Below are positions 15,237-24,657 of a stretch of DNA of 41,763 nt, piece after piece. The stretch comes from Treponema sp. Its GTDB lineage: Bacteria > Spirochaetota > Spirochaetia > Treponematales > Treponemataceae. The position numbers and the translations under genes were made by a program. Below the pieces are notes generated by a model. That model searched no databases. It saw nothing but the letters and a program-made list of their open reading frames with translations, and was not told the DNA's origin. The stretch's first letter is position 1. Every line of letters starts with the position of its first letter. The stretch is taken from NCBI GenBank assembly GCA_012519415.1, contig JAAYQG010000076.1, positions 1 to 41,763 on the forward strand, given 5' to 3'.

Positions 15237-16760
15237 TCAAAATTGTCTAATTTGCTCAAAGTTAATTTCAAGCAGTGAAATTTCATCTATTAATAATTGC
15301 GGTGTAAGTGCATAACTTGAAAACTTTTGGGCTGCTTTTTTTGAAGCAAGTGCGTGTGCTAAAGATGATTGTATTGCAGCTGCTTTTGCATTCCAGTTTT
15401 GCGCCAATAATGCGGCAGCAAGTCCAGAAAGCACATCACCAGAACCGCCTTTTGAAAGATTTGATAATCCGTGCGGATTAAAATAAGATTCAAAACAATT
15501 TGCTTTTTTAGAATGCAAACAAATTATTGAAGTTGAACCTTTTAAAATTAATACAATATTTTTATAAAAATTGCAAAATGTTTTTGCATAATCAAGTCGG
15601 TTTTTTTGTATATCAATAGATGATACATCTGCTAATCCACAATTTTTTAAAAGAACTGCAAATTCTTTTGGATGCGGTGTAATTATAGTTTTTGCATTTA
15701 ATCTGCTTCTCAATGATAAAATTTCAGGCAGGTTTTCATAATAAAAAATATCAGCATCAAGTACAACAGGCAGATTTTCATTTTTTAGTAAATCCAAATA
15801 CGGCTCAAAATCGCAATTTTCTTGACCAAGCCCCATGCCTAAAGCTAACGCAGTTGCATTTTTCGGCAGAAACTCTGAAATCATAAATTCAGACGGAACA
15901 TTAAAACCGCTTTTTTCTTTTGAAAAATCTATTAAACTTACAAGTCCAGCACCAAATCTAAAAGCGGCAGAAGCGGCAATCAACGCAGCTCCTTTTTTGT
16001 TGCCTGCAACAACAGCAGTATGTCCAAAACATCCTTTGTGCACATTCATAAATTTTCTTGACGGCAGTTTTAAATCAGATTCTTCAAGCAAAAAAGCGTC
16101 GCTTGTAAAAGTATCTTCAAAAACAGAATCGCTTATTCCAAGCGAAGCTGTAATAATTTTGCCTGTATAATCTTTTGCATCATCAAGAAAAAGTGAAATT
16201 TTTCTGGCACCCATTGTTACAGTTTCTTCTGCAACAAACGCATTCCCCTCGCCTTTTATTGCACAATCTAATGCGCTAGGCACATCACACGCTAATTTAA
16301 ATCCTTTAAGTAAATTCAAAGAATCAATTAGATTTTTCATATTTTTGTCTAGTTTTCCATGAAACCCCGAACCAAAAAGACAATCGACAACAATATGTGC
16401 GTCAAAAATGTTTTCTACAAATTTTACGCCGATTTTTTCAGCACGTTTTCGCTGCGTTTTACAACCATTACTTTTTGGACTAAGCACTTGAAAAACACAA
16501 GGTTCAATTAGCAAATTATTAAAAACTTTATTTTTAAGTCTTCTTGCAAGAACTAAGCCGTCTGCACCATTATCGCCAGAACCGCAAACAATAAGAACAT
16601 CTACTTTATGTAAATACTTATCATTTAATGAATTGCAAAATATTCTAATGCGCTCTTCCAACGACATTGCAGCATTTTCCATAAGAATATCTTCAGTAAG
16701 ACAAAATTCGTTTTTTATTCGATCGTCTAAAACTCTTGTATCAAAAAACAATGATTTCAT
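15237..16760 (-). CDS. nnr: Bifunctional NAD(P)H-hydrate epimerase / ADP-dependent NAD(P)H-hydrate dehydratase
   Basis: The enzyme repairs NADH and NADPH damaged by hydration: the N-terminal YjeF domain epimerises the R form, and the C-terminal ribokinase-like domain dehydrates the S form using ADP or ATP. The 507 residues contain both domains: GSGDNGADGLVLARRL (about 60-75), DCLFGSGFHGKL and CDVPSALDC in the epimerase half, then HKGCFGHTAVVAGNKKGAALIAASAAFRFGAGLVSL. The dehydratase active site LSKGGSGDVLSG lies near residue 440. It is 6 nt downstream of the CDF transporter gene in the same operon. Confidence 0.93.
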   Translation of the reverse strand: MKSLFFDTRVLDDRIKNEFCLTEDILMENAAMSLEERIRIFCNSLNDKYLHKVDVLIVCGSGDNGADGLVLARRLKNKVFNNLLIEPCVFQVLSPKSNGCKTQRKRAEKIGVKFVENIFDAHIVVDCLFGSGFHGKLDKNMKNLIDSLNLLKGFKLACDVPSALDCAIKGEGNAFVAEETVTMGARKISLFLDDAKDYTGKIITASLGISDSVFEDTFTSDAFLLEESDLKLPSRKFMNVHKGCFGHTAVVAGNKKGAALIAASAAFRFGAGLVSLIDFSKEKSGFNVPSEFMISEFLPKNATALALGMGLGQENCDFEPYLDLLKNENLPVVLDADIFYYENLPEILSLRSRLNAKTIITPHPKEFAVLLKNCGLADVSSIDIQKNRLDYAKTFCNFYKNIVLILKGSTSIICLHSKKANCFESYFNPHGLSNLSKGGSGDVLSGLAAALLAQNWNAKAAAIQSSLAHALASKKAAQKFSSYALTPQLLIDEISLLEINFEQIRQF

Positions 16761-16766
16761 AATATC

Positions 16767-17933
16767 TCACACATAAGGATTATCAACTTTGATTACACAA
16801 TAAACATCAGGAAACTTTTCGTTAATCTTATCTGATATTTTGGCTTTTAACTGTTCAGCTGAAAAACAACAATCATGCGGTCTAACAACATCAAAAATCA
16901 AATTAGTATGCAAAACGCCCGGAACCATGCGCACATCATGGATTTCAACTTCAGGATTAATTTGTTTTGTAATTTTTTCAGCCTCTTCTTTTAATTCTAT
17001 AAATGTTTTATTTTCCGTATCAATCGGGTCAAGATGAATTATTGCTTCACACTGAAATTTTTTTTCAAGCGCGACTTCCGCATCATCTATAGTTTCATGC
17101 AACATAAAAATATCAAGATTTCCAGGAACTTCAGCATGAAGTGAAATCATAAGCCTGCCAGGTCCATAATCATGAATAACAAGATCATGAATCCCGATTA
17201 TATGCTCATGTCGTAATACTTCTGCTTCAATTGATTTTACAAGTTCTTTTGAAGGAGGAAGCCCCAAAAGCGGATTAATTGTTTCTTTTGCTGAATCAAT
17301 TCCCGTATATAAAATGAATAATGACACAAGGATTCCTGCAATTGAGTCTAGCGGAAAATTTACAAAAGGAGATACTACAACCGAAACAAATGCGACGCTA
17401 GTAGCAATCATGTCGCAAAGACTATCTTTTGCGGTTGCTTCCATTGCAGCAGATGAAATCTTTTTTGCAATTGTATGATTATAAATATACATATAGAATT
17501 TTACACATATTGAAGCAATCATTATATAAAGCGCAATTATATTTTGAGATATATTCGATGGATTTTTTATAGATTTAATAGAAGAAGAAAGAAGTTCAAA
17601 TCCCATAAGGATTATTAAAAAAGAAACAATAAGTCCTGTTACGTATTCAATTCTACCATGCCCAAAAGGATGTTCGGAATCCGGTTTTTTAGAAGAAAGT
17701 TTAAACCCAAGCAGTGAAACTAAAGAAGATGCTCCATCAGCGAGATTATTGTATGCGTCTGCTGTTACAGCCATTGATTTTAAAATAAAACCTGCAACCA
17801 GTTTCAAAATAAAAAGCATTATATTTAAAATTATACCGACAACGCTACAAAGGATACCGTAAGCAGTTCTAACATTTGGATTATCGTAAGAAGTATGATT
17901 TTTAATAAAAATCCTAGTAAGCAATTTAATCAT
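16767..17933 (-). CDS. Cation diffusion facilitator metal transporter
   Basis: CDF proteins export divalent metals (Zn, Fe, Mn, Co) across the inner membrane by proton exchange. The 388 residues begin with six membrane helices. Metal-site motifs are visible in helix 2 (TADAYNNLAD, Asn62 and Asp66) and helix 5 (KDSLCDMIAT, Asp-x3-Asp), with HPFGHGRIEYVTGL between helices. A cytoplasmic metallochaperone-like domain follows (about 215-300). A further His- and Cys-containing tail (about 305-388) makes it longer than the usual 300 residues. The Asn-containing site differs from zinc-type HD/HD or DD/HD sites, so iron or manganese is possible. AGAGG precedes the ATG. Confidence 0.9.
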   Translation of the reverse strand: MIKLLTRIFIKNHTSYDNPNVRTAYGILCSVVGIILNIMLFILKLVAGFILKSMAVTADAYNNLADGASSLVSLLGFKLSSKKPDSEHPFGHGRIEYVTGLIVSFLIILMGFELLSSSIKSIKNPSNISQNIIALYIMIASICVKFYMYIYNHTIAKKISSAAMEATAKDSLCDMIATSVAFVSVVVSPFVNFPLDSIAGILVSLFILYTGIDSAKETINPLLGLPPSKELVKSIEAEVLRHEHIIGIHDLVIHDYGPGRLMISLHAEVPGNLDIFMLHETIDDAEVALEKKFQCEAIIHLDPIDTENKTFIELKEEAEKITKQINPEVEIHDVRMVPGVLHTNLIFDVVRPHDCCFSAEQLKAKISDKINEKFPDVYCVIKVDNPYV

Positions 17934-17999
17934 AAAAACCTCTATATGTTTAATACAAAGATAAAATTATGAGCAGCAATCAGTTTAGTTTTTAATTTG

Positions 18000-19337
18000 C
18001 TACATGCCTCTTTCAAGATTTTCAAATCGAGTAAATGACGGCAAGAAAACAACTTCTACATCACCGATTGGACCGTTTCTTTGTTTTGCTACAATAAGTT
18101 TTGTCGGTATTCCCATAATTTCTTTAGGCGCATTTTCTTGATTTTGGTTTTTTTGTCTTTCTCTATGTATAAACATTACAACGTCTGCGTCTTGTTCAAT
18201 AGAGCCGGATTCTCGTAAATCTGCTAATGTCGGTTCTTGTCCTTCTGCATCTCGTCGAACTTGAGATAAAGCAACTACGGGAATATTAAGTTCTCGGGCA
18301 AGACTTTTCAGTGAGCGCGAAATTTCTGCAATTTGTTCATGGCGCGGAACTAATGTATTTTCGCTTTTAATCAATGTAATGTAGTCAATAAAAATAATCT
18401 TTATTCCGCATTGAATCTTCATTCTTCTTGCAAGCGCACGCAAATCAAGCAGTTTCATATTAGGCGTATCTACAATATAAAGCGGTGCATCATATATTAC
18501 ACCGGCAGCATCTTGCATTCGCTGAAGTTCCTGCATTGTTAAAAGACCTGTTCTAATTTTTTGAGATGGAATGCGACCTTGAGCAGCCAAAAGACGTTGC
18601 ATAATTTGTTTGTCTGACATTTCAAGAGAAAAAAGTGCGGCGGGTATTTTTTCTTTTATAGCAATGTTTTGAATCATCGAAAGTGCCATTGCTGTTTTTC
18701 CCATTGACGGACGCGCTCCAATAATTATAAGCTCCGAATCTTGAAAACCGCTTGTCATTGTATCAAGTTCTCTAAGACCTGACGGAATTCCTGTAAAAGC
18801 ATTTTTATTTTTATAAAGTTTTTCAATCATTTCTATGGTTGAAAAAACTATATCTTTTGCTTCTTTATATGTTGAAGTTTGATTTGTATCTGTAAGCTCA
18901 AAAATCATTTTTTGAGCTTCTTCAAGGACAGCACGACTTGATACTGTATCATCGTGAGATTGAGCTATTATTTTGCTTGAAACTTTGATAAGATCGCGCC
19001 TTACAGATTGTTCGAGAACAATTTGTGCATAATATTCTACATTGGCACTTGTTGGAACTGTATCTGTAAGAGCTGTAACATAACCGGGACCACCGGCATT
19101 TTCAAGCTCATTGTCGCTTCTTAATTGTTCCGTTAACGTAATTAAATCTCCACGCTGTCCATTGTTATACAATTTGAGCATGGCATCAAATATTTTTTTA
19201 TTTTGAATTGAGTAGAAGTTATCGGAACGTAAATAATGAATTACAGTTCCGACAGCTTCCCAGTCAAGGAGTAAAGCACCTAATGTAGCTTGTTCTGCCT
19301 CTATATTTGAGGGAGGCACTTTATCCTTGAGTGACAT
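18000..19337 (-). CDS. dnaB: Replicative DNA helicase DnaB
   Basis: Hexameric 5'-3' helicase of the replication fork that loads primase DnaG. The 445 residues show the N-terminal domain (PPSNIEAEQATLGALLLD), a linker, and a RecA-like core with Walker A GARPSMGKT, Walker B IIFIDYITL, and QVRRDAEGQEPTLADLRESGSIEQDADVV, which contains the arginine finger region. Its ATG overlaps the rplI stop as TAATG. It is last in the rpsF-ssb-rpsR-rplI-dnaB operon. Confidence 0.97.
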   Translation of the reverse strand: MSLKDKVPPSNIEAEQATLGALLLDWEAVGTVIHYLRSDNFYSIQNKKIFDAMLKLYNNGQRGDLITLTEQLRSDNELENAGGPGYVTALTDTVPTSANVEYYAQIVLEQSVRRDLIKVSSKIIAQSHDDTVSSRAVLEEAQKMIFELTDTNQTSTYKEAKDIVFSTIEMIEKLYKNKNAFTGIPSGLRELDTMTSGFQDSELIIIGARPSMGKTAMALSMIQNIAIKEKIPAALFSLEMSDKQIMQRLLAAQGRIPSQKIRTGLLTMQELQRMQDAAGVIYDAPLYIVDTPNMKLLDLRALARRMKIQCGIKIIFIDYITLIKSENTLVPRHEQIAEISRSLKSLARELNIPVVALSQVRRDAEGQEPTLADLRESGSIEQDADVVMFIHRERQKNQNQENAPKEIMGIPTKLIVAKQRNGPIGDVEVVFLPSFTRFENLERGM

Positions 19338-19927
19338 TATTCAGCCTTTGTTTCTACCGAGTCAACTGCCAGTTCAGCATCAGCTTCAACAGCAGTTTCT
19401 GTAGCTTTTTTTTCAGTAGCAGGTTCGGCAGTTTTTTTAGCAACTGCTGCTTCTGCTGCTGCAGCTTCTTTTTCGGCTTGTTCTTGACTTTTTACAATAA
19501 TTGTAATTTCTGCTGTGGTAGCTTCATATAAACGAATCACAGCTGAGAATTTGCCTACGGTCTTGATTGTTGAACCGGCAATTTCAATGCGTTTTCGTTC
19601 AACATCGAAACCTTGCTTTTGAAGGTATTCGGCAATAGTTTGATTTGTAACAGCTCCGTAGAGTTTGCCATTATTTCCGGCCGGCATAACGATTGTAACA
19701 ACTTCCGATTGAAGCTTATCTTTAAGCGAAGCAGAATCCTTTCTTTTCTGTTCTTTTTTAGCTTCAATTTCAGCTTTGCGACTTTCAAAATATGCAACTG
19801 TAACCTCATTATAAGGCAATGCTAAATTGCGCGGGAACAAATAGTTGCGGGCATAGCCATTTGCAACATTTTTTACATCACCTTCTTCACCGAGGTGTTT
19901 TACATCTTGATTAAGTATAACTTTCAT
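19337..19927 (-). CDS. rplI: 50S ribosomal protein L9 with C-terminal extension
   Basis: L9 binds 23S rRNA near the L1 stalk. The N-terminal domain begins MKVILNQDVKHLGEEGDV with the signature NGYARNYLFPRNLA, followed by the connecting helix and C-terminal domain. Normal L9 has about 150 residues. This one has 196, the last 45 or so being a low-complexity Ala/Glu/Thr/Lys tail (AEKEAAAAEAAVAKK onward). The extra tail is probably disordered; its role is unknown. The stop overlaps the dnaB start. Confidence 0.96.
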   Translation of the reverse strand: MKVILNQDVKHLGEEGDVKNVANGYARNYLFPRNLALPYNEVTVAYFESRKAEIEAKKEQKRKDSASLKDKLQSEVVTIVMPAGNNGKLYGAVTNQTIAEYLQKQGFDVERKRIEIAGSTIKTVGKFSAVIRLYEATTAEITIIVKSQEQAEKEAAAAEAAVAKKTAEPATEKKATETAVEADAELAVDSVETKAE

Positions 19928-19991
19928 TTCAAGCTCCTAAATATTTTAAGACTTAGCCGGAGTACAGCTTTAGCCTTTTAGTCAAAACTAG

Positions 19992-20058
19992 CACACCTCG
20001 CCATAGTAAACTTGCTCAAATCTTTGCATTTGTTATAAGGCAAGCGGTACGAGGTATG
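19992..20058 (-). other. Long intercistronic hairpin between rpsR and rplI
   Basis: On the minus-strand transcript CATACCTCG (20050-20058) pairs with CGAGGTGTG (19992-20000) with one wobble. An inner CTTGC/GCAAG pair can stack inside. It fills the 137-nt gap between rpsR and rplI and has no U tract. It may be an mRNA processing or protein-binding element. Confidence 0.4.
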
Positions 20059-20064
20059 TTGTTC

Positions 20065-20379
20065 TTATTCACAAACAAACGGAAGCAAACAAATTGCGCG
20101 TGCTCGTTTAATTTCGAGTGCAAGTCGTCTTTGATGTTTTGCACAAGTTCCTGTAATGCGACGTGGTAAAATCTTACCGCGCTCTGTTGTAAAACGGCGC
20201 AATGCATCTGCATCTTTATATGTAATTGGTGTTTTATTTGCACACAAACGGCAAACTTTTTTTCGTAAAAAAGTCTTGTTTTTACCACCACGGGCACCTC
20301 GATCTTCACCATCGCGCCCTGCATCTTGAAGCTGCATTTCTTCTGCTTGATCTAAGTCTTTGTTTTTAATATCTGACAT
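20065..20379 (-). CDS. rpsR: 30S ribosomal protein S18
   Basis: S18 binds the central domain of 16S rRNA together with S6, encoded two genes upstream. The 104 residues contain the conserved core [22 protein letters not shown] (Cys43, Cys46) and [19 protein letters not shown]. An acidic N-terminal extension of about 30 residues ([20 protein letters not shown]) precedes the core. The ribosome binding site AGGAG lies upstream of the ATG at 20379. Confidence 0.97.
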   Translation of the reverse strand: MSDIKNKDLDQAEEMQLQDAGRDGEDRGARGGKNKTFLRKKVCRLCANKTPITYKDADALRRFTTERGKILPRRITGTCAKHQRRLALEIKRARAICLLPFVCE

Positions 20380-20425
20380 AATTGTATCTCCTAGTCAAAA
20401 GTTGTCTGAAAAGTTTTAACTTTTC

Positions 20426-20926
20426 TTAAAAAGGTATCTCTTCGGGAAAATCTGAATCACCGCCATAAGACTGACCAGCATCATATTCACTATATTGCTG
20501 TTGGTTTTGCACATTTGGCGAATGCTGCTGATAAGACTGCTGGCTACGATTCTGGCTGTAACCCCCACCGGTTGATTGCATCATACCAGCACTTCCGCCA
20601 GAATTTCCGCCTAAAAGCTGAACATTTAAAGCAACAATAAAAACTTTGCTTCTGTTCTGACCGTCTTGCTCCCAGCGATCTTGTCTTAATTCACCTTGAA
20701 TTCCGACTTGTTTTCCTTTAATGAGATACTGATTGAGATTTTCAGCAGATTTTCCAAATAAACTGACATCAAAGTAACTTACTTCGTCAACCCACTGTTC
20801 TCCACTCTTACGTCTTCGGTTTACAGCTATTGAAAAATTGCTTATAGCAAGACCACCGGCTGTATATTTCAGCTCTGCATCGCGAGTTAGTCTTCCAATA
20901 ATCATAATTTGATTTAAATCATTCAT
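20426..20926 (-). CDS. ssb: Single-stranded DNA-binding protein
   Basis: SSB coats single-stranded DNA and recruits repair and replication proteins through its acidic tail. The 166 residues have an OB fold (MNDLNQIMIIGRLTRDAELKYT ... VIFGKSAE-like core, VSYFDVSLFGKSAENLNQYLIKGKQV), a Gln/Gly/Ser-rich linker (about 110-155) and the terminal tip DFPEEIPF, the standard protein-interaction motif. It lies between rpsF and rpsR as usual. Confidence 0.97.
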   Translation of the reverse strand: MNDLNQIMIIGRLTRDAELKYTAGGLAISNFSIAVNRRRKSGEQWVDEVSYFDVSLFGKSAENLNQYLIKGKQVGIQGELRQDRWEQDGQNRSKVFIVALNVQLLGGNSGGSAGMMQSTGGGYSQNRSQQSYQQHSPNVQNQQQYSEYDAGQSYGGDSDFPEEIPF

Positions 20927-20966
20927 GCTGCAAACTCCTTTAGCGTAATTAAAATCGTTTAGTTAA

Positions 20967-21248
20967 TTATTCGTCAATACGAACGAACATATATTTCATT
21001 AAGATTGTATCAAGTTTGAATTTGCGGTCAATATCAACGACCTTTGCAGGATTTAGTTTGATGTTAAAAAGATAAAACTTACCACGATTTCTCTTTTTTA
21101 CTTCGTAAGTAAGGTCTCTTTCACCAAAGAATTCTTCTTTTTCGATTTCTGCACCGAACTCACCTAAAATGGCGCGAACGTTTGCAAGTCCTGTTTGGCA
21201 CTGATCTTCCTCAACAGGAAAGATAGTCATTAATTCGTACTTTCTCAT
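20967..21248 (-). CDS. rpsF: 30S ribosomal protein S6
   Basis: S6 forms a heterodimer with S18 on the 30S platform. The 93 residues start MRKYELMTIFPVEEDQ and include FFGERDLTYEVKKRNRGKFYLFN, the family signature. It is first in the rpsF-ssb-rpsR-rplI-dnaB operon, with a perfect AAGGAG ribosome binding site (21254-21259) and a strong promoter upstream. Confidence 0.97.
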   Translation of the reverse strand: MRKYELMTIFPVEEDQCQTGLANVRAILGEFGAEIEKEEFFGERDLTYEVKKRNRGKFYLFNIKLNPAKVVDIDRKFKLDTILMKYMFVRIDE

Positions 21249-21267
21249 GTTTACTCCTTATGGACAT

Positions 21268-21287
21268 TTGGCCCTTTGTTTGGGCAA
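21268..21287 (-). other. Small hairpin in the rpsF leader
   Basis: On the minus strand TTGCCC (21282-21287) pairs with GGGCCAA (21268-21274) with one bulged C and a 7-nt A-rich loop, about 20 nt before the rpsF ATG. S6-S18 autoregulate this operon in many bacteria through a leader hairpin with a CCG motif. I see no CCG here, so the assignment is open. Confidence 0.35.
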
Positions 21288-21299
21288 GGGGTTCAAAGT

Positions 21300-21328
21300 A
21301 ATATAACTTTTTTTCCAAAAATGGTCAA
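21300..21328 (-). promoter_or_regulatory. Sigma-70 promoter of the rpsF operon
   Basis: On the minus strand TTGACC (21323-21328) and TATATT (21300-21305) are 17 nt apart, giving a leader of about 45 nt before rpsF. The -35 is identical to that of the Lol-like operon. The 115 bp between it and rodA is AT-rich with two ATAACGCA copies and no gene. Confidence 0.8.
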
Positions 21329-21445
21329 TAAACTTACAAATTGTCTTTTGCATTATTCATATATAACAGAAAATAACGCACTTATCGCATTATTTGATAA
21401 CGCAAAAGCAGATTTTTATTTTTATTGCAAAATATTCGTCAATTT

Positions 21446-22762
21446 TTAAGAATCGGCAAAATCATTTCGTCTTAAATTTATACTCATCAACAAGCCGATT
21501 CCTGTCATTGCTGTCCATAATGAAGAACCTCCATAAGACAAGAACATCAAAGGAATTCCGGTAATAGGCATAACACCCATAACCATTCCCACATTGATAA
21601 TAAAATGAAAGAAAATCATAAACACAATTCCAATTGAAACATAATATCCATAAACATTTGTTGTGTTTTTTACAATTACTAATCCGCGAATAAAAATCAA
21701 CGCAAATAAAGCAAAAACAAAAAGACAGCCGATAAATCCCCATTCTTCAGACAAAATGCTGAAAATAAAGTCTGTACTTTGTTCCGGCAAAAAACGATAA
21801 TGACTTTGCGTTCCTTTTAGAAATCCTTGTCCAAATAAATTCCCTGAACCGATTGCAATTTTTGATTGAATTATATTCCAGCCGGAACGGAGCGGGTCTA
21901 CTTCCGGTTTTAGAAAAACTATAAGACGCATAACTTGATATGGTTTTAAGACTTTTGCGCAAACGGCTGATGCACCTAACGCAACAGTAAAAATGCTGAA
22001 AACATATGCAATCCAATAAAAATATCTGATTTTAAAAAGTAGAAAACCTGCCACCGCAATCAACGTAATAACAGCAAGACAACTAACAACTAAAAGGCGT
22101 AACGGTAAATTTCTAAAAATCTTAAAAAAAGGTGCTGTTCGCTGATAAATCAAAGATTCCCACACAGGAAGAATTGACATAATAATTGTCAAGGCACCAA
22201 TTCCAAGAATATAAAAAATGTATCTCTTAGGAAGCCCTGCCATATAACACATTACAAGAAAAATTGGAATGTAAACGCTTGCAGAGCCTAAATCTGGCTG
22301 AAGTAGAATAAGCCCCATCGGCAAAAGCATTATAAACATTGCACTTGTAATTCGTTTTAATTCGGAAACTTTTGAAGACATTTCAAGATATCTTGCAAGA
22401 TATAGTATAAAAATAATTTTGCCAAATTCAGAGGGCTGAACACCAAAATCACCAATACCAAGCCAGCTTCTTGCGCCTTTTACATTTTTACCAAACAATA
22501 ATGTGTAAATTAGAAGCAAAAGCAAGCAAACATACAACACAGGCGACCATTGTTTGAATTTTCGGTAATCGATTAAAACCATTACAATAAGTAAAACAAG
22601 TCCTGTAATTGCGAAAAAAATCTGCTTTGTATATTCTTTTGTCTGCATTGTTCCATACTGATCAATTCCGGAAGAATAAATAAATAAAATTCCTATAAAA
22701 ATCAAAATTAGTACAGCAAAAAGCAAAAAATAATCCAAATATCTAAATACACGTAATTTCAT
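21446..22762 (-). CDS. rodA: Rod-shape peptidoglycan glycosyltransferase RodA
   Basis: RodA is the SEDS-family polymerase that makes glycan strands of the side wall with its partner PBP2. The 438 residues have about ten membrane helices and the SEDS hallmarks: ARSWLGIGDFGVQPSEFGKI, LQPDLGSASV, LRSGWNIIQSKIAIGSGNLFGQGFLKGTQ, FLPEQSTDFIFSILSEEWGF and LSYGGSSLW near the end. It overlaps the PBP2 gene by 4 nt (ATGA) and is the last gene of the elongasome operon. Confidence 0.97.
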   Translation of the reverse strand: MKLRVFRYLDYFLLFAVLILIFIGILFIYSSGIDQYGTMQTKEYTKQIFFAITGLVLLIVMVLIDYRKFKQWSPVLYVCLLLLLIYTLLFGKNVKGARSWLGIGDFGVQPSEFGKIIFILYLARYLEMSSKVSELKRITSAMFIMLLPMGLILLQPDLGSASVYIPIFLVMCYMAGLPKRYIFYILGIGALTIIMSILPVWESLIYQRTAPFFKIFRNLPLRLLVVSCLAVITLIAVAGFLLFKIRYFYWIAYVFSIFTVALGASAVCAKVLKPYQVMRLIVFLKPEVDPLRSGWNIIQSKIAIGSGNLFGQGFLKGTQSHYRFLPEQSTDFIFSILSEEWGFIGCLFVFALFALIFIRGLVIVKNTTNVYGYYVSIGIVFMIFFHFIINVGMVMGVMPITGIPLMFLSYGGSSLWTAMTGIGLLMSINLRRNDFADS

Positions 22763-24657
22763 TCTTGTCTTCCTACCGGTTTTTGAATTGCTCCGAATCC
22801 TAATGCTTCTATAGCTTCTTCATATGTTTGTTTTGCAAAAATTCCTTGAAAAATGATATTTGAAGCATAAGGTGCCCACCATTCCCAAGTGTTTGTTGAT
22901 TCTACAGACACACATACAACAACAGTATCTTCAGGAGGCGCATCAAACGGAGCATATGCAACAAACCAAGAATGCCATTGAGATTTTAAACCGACCTCCG
23001 CAGTACCTGTTTTTCCTGCAATTTGTACAACTTTATTTCTTAAAGGCCACTGCGCAGAACCGTTTGTTACAGTATATCGTAAGTCTGTCTGCAATTTTTC
23101 CCATACTGCTTCATCAATATCAGCTTCATGGAGAATTTCAGGTTTGACATCTCTTGTTATTTCTTTTGTAACTGAATCATATGCAAGCTTTAGAATATGC
23201 GGTTTGTAAATTACACCTTTGTTTACAACCATAGCCATCATATTTGCAACATGTAGCGGCGTAACTAGTGTGTAACTTTGACCGATAGAAGCATTCAGAG
23301 TATCGCCGCCAAGCCATTTTTCATGGAAGGTGCGTTCTTTCCATTGCGCAGTAGGCACAAGTCCTCTTGCTTGAGAGGGTAAATCAATCTCGGTTTCTTG
23401 TCCAAAGCCAAACATTCTTGCGTATTTGGAAATACGGTCAATTCCAAGATGATCCCGTCCGAGTGTCCAGAAATAAATGTTGCAAGATTGAGCTAAAGCA
23501 TTTTTCAAATCTAATTTTCCATGACCTGGTGTACCGATATGACATTTGAATGTGCGGTTTCCATAATCAAGCACTCCATTACATTCAACTTTTTGAAGCG
23601 GATCAAATGAATTTTCTTGCAATATTGCAGCTGCCATTATAACTTTAAATGTCGAAGCCGGCGGATATGTGCCTTCAACAGCACGATTAAGCATAGGTTT
23701 TCTAGAATCATTTAATACTCTTGCAGATTCTATACTGCTACCTCCGGAAGTAAACACATTTGCATCATAAAAAGGATAAGATGCCATAGCAAGAATTTCG
23801 CCAGTAGAAGGCTTTAATACAATTGCCGAGCCGAAACGTTCCCCTAACGCTTTTTCTGCAAGTTCTTGAATTGAGCGGTCTATTGTTAAAATGAGATTGT
23901 CGCCCATTTTAGGCGGAATCACGACAGGAGCGGCAGAAACAAAACGTCCTTTTGCATCAACAGTTCTTGATTCTCTACCCGGCTCGCCTTGAAGAAGTCC
24001 ATCATAATGGCTTTCAATGCCGCTTTGACCTATAATACTATTTTCATTATAAATACGTCTATCAGCATTATTTTGTCTATTGTATCTAACTTTCAACTGA
24101 TCACTTGTAATATTTCCAAGATAACCGATTATATGACTGAATGAACCGGATACAAGATAATTTCTAACAGGTTTTGTGCGCCATGAAACACCGGGTAAAT
24201 CCACGATATTTTCTGCAATTTGAGTAACTGTTGCAAACGAAACGTTTGATTTTACTTCAATAGCACGAAACGAATCGTGTCTTACACCTTGTATTTTGTT
24301 GTCTATATAAGATTTTCTCACAGAAAGATAAGATGCAAGTCGAGAAATGACCGTATCAAATTTTTCTTTAGGAATTTCGCCCAAAGTTATATCAACAGCA
24401 AAAGAATCGACATTAACAGCAAGCGCATAATCTGCATTTCTGTCGTAAATTTCGCCACGTTGAGCAGGAATTTCTTTTACAGTGCTGGAAATACGCTTTG
24501 ATTGAGTTCTATAATTCTGACCTTGAATAACTTGCATTGAAAAAAGCTTAAATAGATAAAGACTTAAAACAAGAAAAATAATTATTGCAATTACTGCAAT
24601 TTTTGTATTTTTTGTTTCTGAAATTTCAGGTGCATTTATAAAATCATTCTGACGCAT
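22759..24657 (-). CDS. mrdA: Penicillin-binding protein 2, class B transpeptidase
   Basis: PBP2 cross-links new side-wall peptidoglycan together with RodA. The 632-residue protein has one N-terminal membrane helix (about 19-40), a pedestal domain with QRGEIYDRN, and a transpeptidase domain with all catalytic motifs: Ser335-x-x-Lys338 (STFK), Ser391-Cys-Asn and Lys548-Thr-Gly. The length and context next to rodA identify the elongation-specific rather than the division enzyme. It overlaps mreD by 14 nt and rodA by 4 nt. Confidence 0.96.
   Translation of the reverse strand: MRQNDFINAPEISETKNTKIAVIAIIIFLVLSLYLFKLFSMQVIQGQNYRTQSKRISSTVKEIPAQRGEIYDRNADYALAVNVDSFAVDITLGEIPKEKFDTVISRLASYLSVRKSYIDNKIQGVRHDSFRAIEVKSNVSFATVTQIAENIVDLPGVSWRTKPVRNYLVSGSFSHIIGYLGNITSDQLKVRYNRQNNADRRIYNENSIIGQSGIESHYDGLLQGEPGRESRTVDAKGRFVSAAPVVIPPKMGDNLILTIDRSIQELAEKALGERFGSAIVLKPSTGEILAMASYPFYDANVFTSGGSSIESARVLNDSRKPMLNRAVEGTYPPASTFKVIMAAAILQENSFDPLQKVECNGVLDYGNRTFKCHIGTPGHGKLDLKNALAQSCNIYFWTLGRDHLGIDRISKYARMFGFGQETEIDLPSQARGLVPTAQWKERTFHEKWLGGDTLNASIGQSYTLVTPLHVANMMAMVVNKGVIYKPHILKLAYDSVTKEITRDVKPEILHEADIDEAVWEKLQTDLRYTVTNGSAQWPLRNKVVQIAGKTGTAEVGLKSQWHSWFVAYAPFDAPPEDTVVVCVSVESTNTWEWWAPYASNIIFQGIFAKQTYEEAIEALGFGAIQKPVGRQE

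Noticed and set aside
21268-21287. Confident S6-S18 autoregulatory leader
   Set aside because: The hairpin is in the right place, but the CCG feature I would expect is not visible, so it is listed only as an unassigned hairpin.
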